A stretch of DNA of 31,405 nt from CAZNDN01 sp964571815 (GCA_964571815.1 CAZNDN010000035.1:1-31405), one strand, 5' to 3'; positions 14,526 through 22,431 are shown, counted from the stretch's first letter. Program-made: numbers and translations. The notes: generated by a model not told the origin, from the letters alone.

Positions 14526-15665
14526 CTACCGGACCTTCAGGAACAAAATTAACCCGATTACGAGAAAAATCACCGAAATAATGTGATACCGCCACCGGAT
14601 CTTTGATCGAATGAAAAAATCGTTCTTCCCGTAGAATGGATTCTGCCGCATCGTGAGGTGAAAATGATGGTGGATCGGGGCCATGAGAAAAAACCTTTTC
14701 CCCGTGGCCTTGAACCACCCTATCTGGATGATATCCGACATGAACTCCAGCATGAACACAAACCCCACCAGCGGAAGATAGAACTCCGCCTTGATAAAAA
14801 CGAACATGATCGCCATCATGCCGCCGAGCCCCACCGATCCGGAGTCCCCCATGATAATGGTAGACGGAGGAGAATTGAACCAGAGAAATGCCAGAAGCAC
14901 TCCAATGACACACCCTGCCAGCGGCAAGATCTCTTCGACTCCCGGTATATGGGGAATCAGCAGGTACCGGGTCCATACTTCGTTGCTGGATATGTAGGCA
15001 ACCAGCCCCACAAAGGTAAAGGAGGTCACCAGAGGCACGGCCGCCAGGGTATCGATCCCGTCGGTGAAATTCACGCCGTTGGCCAGCACCGCTATCGTCA
15101 GGGTCATCAGCGGAATGAACAGCCAGAACGGCATGTACGGAAACGTCTTCTCGGTGCTGAGAAACGGGATGGTGATGCGCCCGTTGATATTGGGGATATA
15201 CTTGTACGATGCGATCGCGACACCGAATGAAATGAGAATGTACAGCGTGAGTCGAAGGCTGGTAGAGATACCGTCGGCCTTGTACTGGTAGTCTTCCCGC
15301 GTGATTTCTCCCCTGGCAAGACGTCGCTTGTTGAGCACCTTGGCGATATCGTCGAGCCCCCCGATCACACTGAAAAACGTGTAGATAACCAGGGCAGAAA
15401 TCACATACGAATTGAACCGGGCCGTGATGAGCGTAATGAAGACCATGATTGCCAGAAACAGCAGTCCCGCCGGCATGACCGGCTCGCCCTTGCCCTTGTT
15501 GACATCAAACTCCGAGCTGAATCCGGCTGTTCGCAGGAAGCGTATGTAGGGGGGAAACGCAAGCATGGCCACCAGGAAAGACGCGAGCGTGGCAAACGCC
15601 GTGCTGAAAAGACGGCTGTTTAAAAGAAAAAGACCGGTCTTCTGATAGAAGAACTCCAACAACAT
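14526..15665 (-). CDS. mraY: Phospho-N-acetylmuramoyl-pentapeptide transferase
   Basis: A 379-residue integral membrane enzyme with about ten helices. It transfers phospho-MurNAc-pentapeptide to undecaprenyl phosphate to make lipid I. Seen: Asp105-Asp106 in GGLDDIAKV, NGVNFTDGIDTLA (196-208), NSPPSTIIMGDSGSVGLGG with Asp274, and APIHHHFHL with three His at 332-334. These match the catalytic Asp pair, the nucleophile-region Asp and the His loop of MraY. The usual Glu after HHH(Y/F) is His here. The C-terminal FLKVR resembles the E. coli end. It is slightly longer than usual. It sits outside a classical division/cell-wall cluster but downstream of murA. Confidence 0.93.
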   Translation of the reverse strand: MLLEFFYQKTGLFLLNSRLFSTAFATLASFLVAMLAFPPYIRFLRTAGFSSEFDVNKGKGEPVMPAGLLFLAIMVFITLITARFNSYVISALVIYTFFSVIGGLDDIAKVLNKRRLARGEITREDYQYKADGISTSLRLTLYILISFGVAIASYKYIPNINGRITIPFLSTEKTFPYMPFWLFIPLMTLTIAVLANGVNFTDGIDTLAAVPLVTSFTFVGLVAYISSNEVWTRYLLIPHIPGVEEILPLAGCVIGVLLAFLWFNSPPSTIIMGDSGSVGLGGMMAIMFVFIKAEFYLPLVGFVFMLEFMSDIIQIGWFKATGKRFFLMAPIHHHFHLTMRQNPFYGKNDFFIRSKIRWRYHIISVIFLVIGLILFLKVR

Positions 15666-15843
15666 CGTTGTCGCCTTGACCTCTCGGTGGTGCGGTTTCC
15701 CGCGAAAAACCTAAAATACGTTTTGAGGGCGCGCTGTGCGGTCGCGTGAATGGTTCGCGCATGCCTCGTGATCGGTATACCATTGCCGGCCCGCGGCACG
15801 TATGGCCCGGCGGGTCGGCTCGACGACCGTATCGGGCGGGGGC

Positions 15844-16338
15844 CTACGCCGGCTGGTGTCGACGTCCGCCCTGCTTCAGCTTGCCGTAGTGAAGAAGGAT
15901 CGCGTCGGTGTAATGAAGTCGGCGGGCGAGTTCGCGGGCGATATTCAGGATCAGCAGAGAGAAGAGTTCCTTGTCCTGACGAACCACTTCCAGAAGTACT
16001 CTCTTGGACAGCACCATGAGATCACAATCTTCGGTGGCCACGGCGGAAGCACTGTGGTTGAGGATGCCGATAACCGACACTTCACCGAGACAACTGCCGG
16101 GGCCGAACTCGACTACTTCGAAGGGGTCCTTATCAAGATCCAGCACGATCTTGACGCGCCCTCTGAGCATGATAAAGATATCGGTGCCGGGCTCCTTTTC
16201 CCTGATGATCACGTCGCCGGTGGTACGCGTGACGAATGCGCACTGATCGGCAATCCATCGCAGGTGACGTTCGGAAACGCCGCCGAAGATGGTCACGTCC
16301 CTGAGAACCCGAAGCAGGGAGGAATCAACAGTGGTCAT
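15844..16338 (-). CDS. Single-domain cyclic-nucleotide-binding-fold protein (no HTH)
   Basis: A 164-residue protein that is one cNMP-binding beta-barrel with flanking helices and no helix-turn-helix, so it is not a Crp/Fnr regulator. The fold is visible in LRDVTIFGGVSERHLRWIA, DIFIMLRGRVKIVLD and FGPGSCLGEVSVIGI. In the phosphate-binding cassette the conserved PR-x-A-T is replaced by NHSAS, so the Arg that holds the cyclic phosphate in CRP is missing. Binding of cAMP is therefore doubtful. Its start overlaps the end of murA by 14 bp, which suggests translational coupling. Such small proteins may regulate a partner by protein contact; the partner here is unknown. Confidence 0.82.
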   Translation of the reverse strand: MTTVDSSLLRVLRDVTIFGGVSERHLRWIADQCAFVTRTTGDVIIREKEPGTDIFIMLRGRVKIVLDLDKDPFEVVEFGPGSCLGEVSVIGILNHSASAVATEDCDLMVLSKRVLLEVVRQDKELFSLLILNIARELARRLHYTDAILLHYGKLKQGGRRHQPA

Positions 16339-17665
16339 GGCAATCTCCCCGATTGGAACGTCGTGTGATGCGGGCCCCCAGAGCCCGCAGCCTCCCGTCG
16401 ATATTTTCGTACCCCCGATCGATCTGACCGATATTCTGGATCACACTCTCTCCTTCGGCGGCAAGCGATGCGATCAGCAGTGCCATGCCCGCCCGGATAT
16501 CCGGCGAGCTGAGGGTCGATGCGTGCAGCGGGGAAGGACCTACTACCACGGCCCGGTGCGGGTCGCACAGCACAATTCGCGCCCCCATGGCAAGCAGCTT
16601 GTCGACAAAAAACAACCGTGCTTCAAACATCTTCTCATGAATCAGGCAGGTTCCCTTCGATTGCGTAGCCACAACCAGAAGAATCGAGACCAGGTCGGCG
16701 GGAAATCCCGGCCACGGGCTGTCTTCAAAAGCGGCAATAGCCCCGCCAAGGTCGGTGCGCATGGTAAGCTGCCCGCGAGCGGGAACCTTTATCCTGCGCC
16801 GTTCCGTATCGGGCTCCACCGCAACGCCGACCCGGGAAAACTGAAAGAGAATCATGCGCATGGTACGCGGGTCGATATTCGTGATCTCGATCTCGGAGCC
16901 CGTAGCCGCCGCAAGCCCAATGAAAGAGCCTGCTTCGATGTAGTCTCCCGATACGACATGCTCGGCTCCGCCCGGAGCATCGGTTCCTTCCACCGTAAGC
17001 ATATTGGAGCCGATACCCGTGATGTGCGCCCCGGCCTTGCAGAGAAAGCGGCACAACCCCTGCACGTGGGGCTCCGAAGCCGCATTGGCAATCTCGGATT
17101 TCCCTCGCGCGGCCGCGGCCGCGATAACCGCATTCTCCGTAGCGGTAACCGAAGCCTCGTCCAGCAGGATGGGCGCTCCGCGCAGGCCGCGCGGGGCCGA
17201 GAGCGTAAATACGGTGCGGGTGCTTCCTCCGCGCGGGTGCGTGCGCGTAACCTTCACCCGTGCCCCCAGCGCCTCAAGAACCAGAAAGTGCGTGTCCAGC
17301 CTCCTCCGTCCGATCGCATCGCCTCCCGGTTGGGGAATTACCGCCTTGCCGGTGCGTGCCAGCAGGGCCGAGGCGAAAAGGATGGAGGCGCGAATGCGGC
17401 CCGAAAGCTCCAGGGGAATCGTGGAGGTCGTTATTCGCTCCGCCGTGATCGTCGTCTGCCCCTCTTCGCGCGACACGTGCGCACCGAGGTGGCGTGCGAT
17501 CCGGAGCATCGTTCGGAAATCTTCAATGTCGGGAATGTTGTGCAGCGTTACGGGCTTGTCGGTAAGAAGTGCCGCGGCAACCAGAGGGAGCGCCTCGTTC
17601 TTGTTGCCCGTGACGTTCACGGAGCCGCTCAGCGTGTGCCGCCCCTCGACCACAAACTCGCTCAT
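16325..17665 (-). CDS. murA: UDP-N-acetylglucosamine 1-carboxyvinyltransferase with Asp in place of the active-site Cys
   Basis: A 446-residue enzyme for the first committed step of peptidoglycan synthesis, joining enolpyruvate to UDP-GlcNAc. Catalytic Lys22-Asn23 lie in GNKNEALP. WPGFPADLVS carries the Asp that acts as base in E. coli (Asp305). SPDIRAGMALL carries the Arg397 equivalent. The mobile-loop motif is PGGDAIGRRRLD, with Asp116 where most MurA enzymes have Cys115. The same change gives natural fosfomycin resistance in Mycobacterium and Chlamydia. The ATG at 17665 (MSEFVVEG) has GAGGAG about 7 nt upstream and matches the usual MurA N-terminus. It is first in the murA / cNMP-fold run, with mraY following after 178 bp. 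Confidence 0.92.
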   Translation of the reverse strand: MSEFVVEGRHTLSGSVNVTGNKNEALPLVAAALLTDKPVTLHNIPDIEDFRTMLRIARHLGAHVSREEGQTTITAERITTSTIPLELSGRIRASILFASALLARTGKAVIPQPGGDAIGRRRLDTHFLVLEALGARVKVTRTHPRGGSTRTVFTLSAPRGLRGAPILLDEASVTATENAVIAAAAARGKSEIANAASEPHVQGLCRFLCKAGAHITGIGSNMLTVEGTDAPGGAEHVVSGDYIEAGSFIGLAAATGSEIEITNIDPRTMRMILFQFSRVGVAVEPDTERRRIKVPARGQLTMRTDLGGAIAAFEDSPWPGFPADLVSILLVVATQSKGTCLIHEKMFEARLFFVDKLLAMGARIVLCDPHRAVVVGPSPLHASTLSSPDIRAGMALLIASLAAEGESVIQNIGQIDRGYENIDGRLRALGARITRRSNRGDCHDHC

Positions 17666-17916
17666 GCCCGACTCCTCGGTTGTCTGCCGTATACCTTGCC
17701 GTGTCGGGGCCGGCAAACGACGTGCGGGGCTCGGGGCTCATCCGGACGGCCGATCATCACCCTCCCTTGCCTGCTCTCCGTGCATACCGTCGGAATCACC
17801 CGGCCGAATCGCTGCCTGGTACCGCGGTTGCGCCATCGAGTGTAAATATACATAGATTGAGCACGCCGGGGGCTGCACACGGGGAATCTCAAAAAATTCG
17901 GGAGAAATGAATATTT

Positions 17917-17947
17917 TTGCTGCATTTAGCCGATTTTTGATTATATT
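17917..17947 (+). promoter_or_regulatory. Promoter-like element upstream of the RNA candidate
   Basis: TTGCTG (17917-17922) and TATATT (17942-17947) are separated by 19 nt within the most AT-rich stretch of the gap. Transcription would begin near 17954. The spacer is 2 nt longer than ideal. Confidence 0.4.
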
Positions 17948-17953
17948 ATGTAG

Positions 17954-18134
17954 TAAGGCCTGTTTTGTCTGCGTTTTACGCATTTTTTGACCGAACACCG
18001 TCATTCAGGGAATTCTTCTTTGGGTAGTAAGTTGAACCGCTTCGAGCGAACTCGCGAGCTATTCAAGGGAACAACCACTGTGTTGGAATGAGGGTTCAAA
18101 AAAGGCGGCGCACGGCGGAGCAGGCCTTTTTTTG
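17954..18134 (+). ncRNA. Candidate structured non-coding RNA of about 180 nt
   Basis: The stretch lies between a promoter-like element and a rho-independent terminator and has no plausible reading frame. TTGAA (18032-18036) pairs with TTCAA (18062-18066) around an inner hairpin, GCTTCGAG-CGAA-CTCG(C)GAGC (18039-18059). TCATTC (18001-18006) pairs with GAATGA (18086-18091), closing the domain. A side hairpin CAAC-CACTGT-GTTG (18072-18085) sits inside. TTGAACC (18032-18038) can instead pair perfectly with GGTTCAA (18094-18100), which would disturb both the hairpin and the terminator. Size would fit 6S RNA, but I do not recognise the 6S, SRP, tmRNA or RNase P signature sequences. Confidence 0.45.
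18098..18133 (+). terminator. Rho-independent terminator of the RNA candidate
   Basis: AAAAAAGGC (18098-18106) pairs with GCCTTTTTT (18124-18132) around a 17-nt loop, and the U-run extends to 18133. The A-tract on the other strand makes it potentially bidirectional. It is the clearest intrinsic terminator in the window, yet no protein gene ends before it on the plus strand. Confidence 0.65.
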
Positions 18135-18363
18135 TGCGGGAAAGCTTGAAACCGGCTCTCCGGATTTCGTTACCGTGCCGCCGGATCGGCGAACCGCGCG
18201 CCCCGGCCGGTAATCCCCACGACACCACGCCACCACAAATTCTCCATATCTATCTCTATCTCCACAGCGCCTCCTCTGAACCTTGCAGGCACTGACGAAG
18301 CAACACCGCCTCCATGCGAAAATCGTGGTCGGCTCGGAGACATCCGTGTTGGAAACCGGTGCG

Positions 18364-18400
18364 CTGCTGCCGGCGTTTCCGCCGGTGCTCCGAGGCGGCA
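18364..18400. other. Strong GC hairpin region
   Basis: TGCCGGCG-TTTC-CGCCGGTG (18368-18387) forms an 8-bp stem with a tetraloop. Alternatively CTGCTGCC (18364-18371) pairs with GGCGGCAG (18393-18400) over 8 bp, counting one G-U pair. No U-tract follows. It could be a leader structure upstream of tRNA-Leu/tig, or simply GC-rich DNA. Confidence 0.3.
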
Positions 18401-18501
18401 GTGTGACCGGCTTCGGCTTTTCCCGGTACCGCTCGGTTGTGTTCCAGGCCCGAAACACTTATTTTTCTACATTCTTTTCGATGCCGGCGGCATGGTTTCG
18501 T

Positions 18502-18583
18502 GCGAGGATGGCGGAATTGGCAGACGCGCTAGATTTAGGATCTAGTAGGGAAACCTGTGGGGGTTCGAGTCCCCCTTCTCGCA
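18502..18583 (+). tRNA. tRNA-Leu (anticodon UAG)
   Basis: An 82-nt class II tRNA. The 7-bp acceptor stem pairs GCGAGGA (18502-18508) with TTCTCGC (18576-18582), with one G-U pair. The anticodon arm is CTAGA-TTTAGGA-TCTAG, giving anticodon TAG. A variable arm (TAGG-GAAA-CCTG) and a T arm with GGGGG-TTCGAGT-CCCCC follow. The discriminator base is A and CCA is not encoded, so CCA must be added after transcription. It lies 38 nt upstream of tig on the same strand and may share its transcript. Confidence 0.95.
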
Positions 18584-18621
18584 GGCGCCGTCGAAGTAGT
18601 TAGCCACAAGGAGAATAGTGC

Positions 18622-19878
18622 GTGAAAACCACCGTTGCCTCTCCCGAAAGCTGGAAACGGGTTATCGATATTGAACTGCCGCCCGAGGATGTTGGTGATT
18701 CGTTCCGCAAGAAACTGCAGTCTTATCGAAAGCGTATCAAGGTGCCCGGATTCCGACCCGGGAAAGTACCCGAAGATATCGTTCGGACCCGATACGGCGA
18801 TGCGATCAAGGCCGAGGTTGTCGACGAGCTGGTGCAGCGTTCGTACAAGGATGCCTGCAAAGAACACAGTATCACTCCCGTCTCGCAGGGCAAGGTCAGC
18901 AAGATGGATGCCGACGACGGCGGGCCGCTGCGCTTCTCGGTGGAGTTGGAAGTCGAGCCCGAGGTTGAGATCAAGGGCTACGATAAGCTCAAGATTCGAC
19001 CGTCGCCGAGAAAGATCAAAAAGTCCGACGTGACCGAAGCCCTGGACAATCTGCGGGAGCGAATGGCGACGTTTGAAGAAGTGGACCGCTCCTCGAAGAA
19101 AGGCGACTTCGTATCCCTTGAGTATCAAAGGGTCAAGGTCGACGGTGAAGAGAAGAGCGATGTGTCGAGTCCGCAGCAGCCGGTTGAACTGGGCGCCGGC
19201 AAGATAAAGGAATTCGACAAGGCATTGATCGGTGTCCCGGCCGGAGAAACCGTCACTGCCTCCTTCAAGTTCCCTTCGGATTACGGCGACGCGGACCTGG
19301 CCGGTCGCAAGGGAGAGTTCGAGATCACGGTGAAGAAGGTTCTGGAAAAACGACTCCCGGAGGTTGACGAGGAGTTCCTGAAGAAACTGGGGGATTTCGC
19401 CGACGAAGAAGCCCTGCGCGCGCGAATCGAAGAAGATCTTCAGCAGCAGGAAGCCGAGCGGGCACGGAACGAAGCGTGCAACAAGGCGATCGACGTCCTG
19501 ATTGACAAGAACCCCTTCGATGTGGCCCCGTCGACGATCGAGCAGTATCTGGACTACATGCACGAGCAATCGAAACGGTACGAGCGCCCGGGCCAACCGG
19601 CGCCGGAGAGGGAAGAACTCTCGCGGCGTTATCGAGACACCGCGATCCGTGCCCTGAAACGTTACCGGATTGTCGATTACGTCGCACGAAAAGAGAACAT
19701 CAAGGCCACGCAGGAAGAGGTCGACCGGAACATCAGGAACCTGGCCCAGCGGTACGGGCAACCGTTTGAGACCGTGAAGCAGCAGCTCCGAAGCAGCGGT
19801 ACGACCAATCGAATTCGTGCGGATATCAAAGAAAAGAAAACCCTTGACTTTTTGATCGGGGTCCAGGCTCCCGCCTGA
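18622..19878 (+). CDS. tig: Trigger factor, ribosome-associated chaperone and peptidyl-prolyl isomerase
   Basis: A 418-residue ATP-independent chaperone that binds the ribosome at the exit tunnel. The N-terminal ribosome-binding domain (about 1-145) contains the signature VPGFRPGKVP (41-50). An FKBP-like PPIase domain (about 150-245) contains KGDFVSLEYQ and FDKALIGVPAGETV. The C-terminal helical domain (about 246-418) contains VDEEFLKKLGDFADEEALRA. The GTG start has AAGGAG 8 nt upstream, and no better start precedes it. Length is normal (E. coli 432). It heads the conserved tig-clpP-clpX gene order. Confidence 0.95.
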   Translation: MKTTVASPESWKRVIDIELPPEDVGDSFRKKLQSYRKRIKVPGFRPGKVPEDIVRTRYGDAIKAEVVDELVQRSYKDACKEHSITPVSQGKVSKMDADDGGPLRFSVELEVEPEVEIKGYDKLKIRPSPRKIKKSDVTEALDNLRERMATFEEVDRSSKKGDFVSLEYQRVKVDGEEKSDVSSPQQPVELGAGKIKEFDKALIGVPAGETVTASFKFPSDYGDADLAGRKGEFEITVKKVLEKRLPEVDEEFLKKLGDFADEEALRARIEEDLQQQEAERARNEACNKAIDVLIDKNPFDVAPSTIEQYLDYMHEQSKRYERPGQPAPEREELSRRYRDTAIRALKRYRIVDYVARKENIKATQEEVDRNIRNLAQRYGQPFETVKQQLRSSGTTNRIRADIKEKKTLDFLIGVQAPA

Positions 19879-19922
19879 GACCGCGGCGTGAACCGGACCA
19901 TCTCAGCAAAGGACGGAACAAC

Positions 19923-20507
19923 ATGTCCCTGGTGCCTGTAGTGATAGAACAGACGGGGCGCGGCGAGCGCTCCTACGACATTTACTCACGACTGTTGCGG
20001 GAGAGAATCATCTTTCTGGGCTCCGATATCAACGATGTGATCTCGGACCTCATCATGGCGCAGCTTATCTTCCTGGAATACGAAGATGCCGAAAAGGATA
20101 TCACCATCTACATCAATTCCGCCGGCGGCTACGTCTCTTCGGGGCTGGCCATCTACGACACGATGCAGTTCCTGAAATGCGATATTTCCACGATCTGTAT
20201 CGGGCAGGCCTCCTCTCTTGCGGCGGTACTTCTGTCCGCCGGCACCAAGGGCAAGCGTTACGCGCTGCCGCACTCACGGGTTATGCTGCATCAGCCTCTC
20301 GGCGGCGCCGGAGGGCAGGCGGCCGATATCGCAATCCATGCGCGCGAGATCGTTCGAATCAAAGACACCATCAACGAGATCCTGGTCAAGCACACCGGCC
20401 AGAAAGCTGATATAATTAAGAGAGACACCGACCGCAACTTTTACATGGATGCCGTGGAGGCAAAAGAGTACGGGATTATCGACGAAATACTGACGTCGAG
20501 GGAATAA
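19923..20507 (+). CDS. clpP: ATP-dependent Clp protease proteolytic subunit with altered catalytic triad
   Basis: A 194-residue serine protease subunit that forms a double heptameric ring and degrades substrates unfolded by ClpX. It aligns without gaps to Staphylococcus aureus ClpP from memory. Nucleophile Ser98 (GQASSLAAVLL) and His123 (MLHQPLGGAGGQA) are present. Position 172, the third triad member (Asp in most ClpPs), is Asn here (DTDRNFYM). Nearby residues also differ: INSAGG for INSPGG, and SSLAA for ASMGA. Listeria monocytogenes ClpP1 has the same Asn172 and low activity on its own. AAAGGA lies upstream of the ATG. It is placed between tig and clpX, so it is the likely ClpX partner. 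Confidence 0.95.
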   Translation: MSLVPVVIEQTGRGERSYDIYSRLLRERIIFLGSDINDVISDLIMAQLIFLEYEDAEKDITIYINSAGGYVSSGLAIYDTMQFLKCDISTICIGQASSLAAVLLSAGTKGKRYALPHSRVMLHQPLGGAGGQAADIAIHAREIVRIKDTINEILVKHTGQKADIIKRDTDRNFYMDAVEAKEYGIIDEILTSRE

Positions 20508-20565
20508 CCTTCCCCCACCGGCGCGCACCCGAGCCTCTCGTCCCCGGCACAAAGGAGATGTCCCC

Positions 20566-21819
20566 GTGTCCTCCCGTTCGAAATACTCCCAGATACGCTG
20601 CTCCTTCTGCGGCAAGGCAACCAATCATGTCGACAAAATGATCACCGGCCCCTCGGTGCACATCTGCAATGAATGCGTGGAGATGTGCAACGAGATACTG
20701 CGGGAGGAGCGCAGCGGCCGCACGGCCGCGGGCAGCGAGACGGACATCTCCACTCCCGCACAGATCAAGGAATACCTCGATCAGTACGTCATCGGCCAGG
20801 AATCGGTCAAGAGAGGCATCAGCGTTGCCGCACACAACCATTTCAAGCGAATCCTCTCTCGCGCCGGGCACGATGACGACGGGGTGGAAATCGAGAAAAC
20901 CAACATTCTCATGGTCGGCCCCACCGGCACCGGCAAAACGCTTGTGGCCCAGACACTGGCGAAAATGCTGCAGGTGCCTTTCACGATTGTCGATGCAACA
21001 ATCTTCACCGAGGCAGGCTATGTCGGCGAAGACGTGGAGAACATGCTCGTGCGCCTGCTGCAGGCGGCAAACTACGATCGGGCAAAGGCGGAACGGGGGA
21101 TAATCTATATCGATGAGTTCGATAAGATTGCACGAAAATCGGCAAATCCTTCCATTACCCGCGATGTGTCGGGCGAAGGAGTACAGCAGGCAATGCTGAA
21201 AATTCTCGAAGGAACGGTCGCGTCGGTGCCTCCCAAGGGAGGTCGAAAGCACCCTGAGCAGAACCTGGTGCAGATCGACACCCGCGACGTCCTCTTCATC
21301 TGCGGCGGCGCGTTCGTCGGCCTCGAAGACATCATCGAACAGCGGATCGGAGAAAGCCGCATGGGATTCAATGCCGAAGTGCGCCGGAAGAAGGAACGGA
21401 CGGTTGGGGATATCCTCAAGAAGGTGGAACCCGACGACCTCATCCAGTACGGTTTGATACCCGAGCTGGTAGGCCGCGTTCCCGCAACGTTCGCCATGGA
21501 TGAACTCGACGACGATGCCCTGCTGAAAATCCTTACCGAACCGAAGAACGCTCTTGTCAAACAGTATCAGAAACTCTTTGCCCTGCAGGATGTCCGGTTG
21601 ACATTTGCGAGAGACGCGCTCCGGGAAGTAGTGAAGACCGCCCGGGCGAAAAAAACCGGCGCCCGCGGCCTGCGTAATGTGCTCGAAGACGTGTTGATGC
21701 CGGTGATGTTCGACATCCCGTCGCGCAATGATGTCAAGGAATGCCTTATCACCAGAGATGTGGTGCGCAAAAAACGCGAAGCAACCTACGGCCTCAAAAA
21801 GGACCGCAAGATAGCGTGA
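20566..21819 (+). CDS. clpX: ClpX, AAA+ unfoldase of the ClpXP protease
   Basis: A 417-residue hexameric unfoldase. The N-terminal zinc-binding domain has Cys12, Cys15, Cys34 and Cys37. The AAA+ module has Walker A GPTGTGKT (118-125), pore loop GYVG (151-154), Walker B IIYIDEFDK with Asp183/Glu184, and sensor regions. The ClpP-docking loop appears as RMGFNAE, with MGF in place of IGF. The GTG at 20566 is preceded by AAAGGAG at 8 nt; the ATG inside that region is out of frame. It lies 58 bp downstream of clpP and is surely co-transcribed. Confidence 0.96.
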   Translation: MSSRSKYSQIRCSFCGKATNHVDKMITGPSVHICNECVEMCNEILREERSGRTAAGSETDISTPAQIKEYLDQYVIGQESVKRGISVAAHNHFKRILSRAGHDDDGVEIEKTNILMVGPTGTGKTLVAQTLAKMLQVPFTIVDATIFTEAGYVGEDVENMLVRLLQAANYDRAKAERGIIYIDEFDKIARKSANPSITRDVSGEGVQQAMLKILEGTVASVPPKGGRKHPEQNLVQIDTRDVLFICGGAFVGLEDIIEQRIGESRMGFNAEVRRKKERTVGDILKKVEPDDLIQYGLIPELVGRVPATFAMDELDDDALLKILTEPKNALVKQYQKLFALQDVRLTFARDALREVVKTARAKKTGARGLRNVLEDVLMPVMFDIPSRNDVKECLITRDVVRKKREATYGLKKDRKIA

Positions 21820-21860
21820 GTCGGCCGCCCGGCTCGTTCCGAAACGGGAGTTCCGCTTTC

Positions 21861-22430
21861 ATGAGAAATGTGTGGGCACGTGTTTTCCTCCTGATCGCCC
21901 TCGCGACGGCCGCACGTATCGTCGCCGCCGACGCCCGGGGAGGCGGCACGGAAAAAGGCTCGCTTCCGGTCCCCCCCATGCGCAACGGCGGTATAGTGGA
22001 TCTCTGGGAACACGACCATGAATACATCAGGGGCCAATTCGGCGAATTCGAACTTCTCAACGGGGACAATGTTTCCTTCCGCATGAAGACCGGGGGGGTG
22101 ACGGACACGACATGGAAACTGGCCGCAATCGGCAACTTCCTCCCCCGCTCGATCCAGTACGCGACCCTGGCGCGGCTGAAGGGACGCGACGACGGAGTGC
22201 TGTTGCTGATGTTCCGGTGGGTAAGTCCCGACGATTCCTCCTCGCCCCACGGCGTTTTCTACGACGCCTTCATCGGGAAAGACGCCCTCCTCATCCGGAC
22301 AAAACAGGGCATCGAAACACCGGTTGACACGCTGGAGCTTTCCTGTTCGGATACCGAACGTCTCTGCGCCAAGTGCTTCTTCGACAGCACCTCACACCAG
22401 ATGATTCTCAGGATGGTCGACAAGGATTGA
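21861..22430 (+). CDS. Small exported protein of unknown function
   Basis: A 189-residue protein with a clear Sec signal peptide (MRNVWARVFLLIALATAA, cleavage near VAA-D). The mature part has no motif I know. It starts with LWEHDHEYIRGQFGEFELL and has alternating beta-like strands (NVSFRMKTGG, VLLLMFRWVS, ALLIRTKQG) and a Cys pair, ERLCAKC, near the C-terminus. The ATG at 21861 has GGGAG 10 nt upstream. An in-frame GTG at 21816 overlaps the clpX stop but would put extra residues before the signal peptide. It lies 41 bp after clpX and probably shares its transcript, though no functional link is apparent. Confidence 0.65.
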   Translation: MRNVWARVFLLIALATAARIVAADARGGGTEKGSLPVPPMRNGGIVDLWEHDHEYIRGQFGEFELLNGDNVSFRMKTGGVTDTTWKLAAIGNFLPRSIQYATLARLKGRDDGVLLLMFRWVSPDDSSSPHGVFYDAFIGKDALLIRTKQGIETPVDTLELSCSDTERLCAKCFFDSTSHQMILRMVDKD

Positions 22431-22431
22431 C

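Larger units (their letters stand above)
17666..18501. other. 836-bp gene-free region between murA and tRNA-Leu
   Basis: No protein gene is supported. The murA side (17666-17850) must hold that operon's leader and promoter; the minus strand has a TATATT at 17845-17850 but no convincing -35. The middle (17880-17950) is strikingly AT-rich and looks like a plus-strand promoter. It is followed by a structured-RNA candidate and a terminator at 18098-18133. The remainder (18140-18501) is GC-rich with strong hairpins. It probably contains the promoter for tRNA-Leu and tig, which I cannot place. Confidence 0.6.

Noticed and set aside
18021..18060. Resemblance to a T-box (GGGTAGTAAGTTGAACCGC)
   Set aside because: It lacks the AGGGTGG-ACC core and a specifier stem, and no aminoacyl-tRNA synthetase or amino-acid gene follows.
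18283..18603. Plus-strand open frame of 106 codons spanning the tRNA
   Set aside because: It reads straight through a well-formed tRNA-Leu and has no domain.
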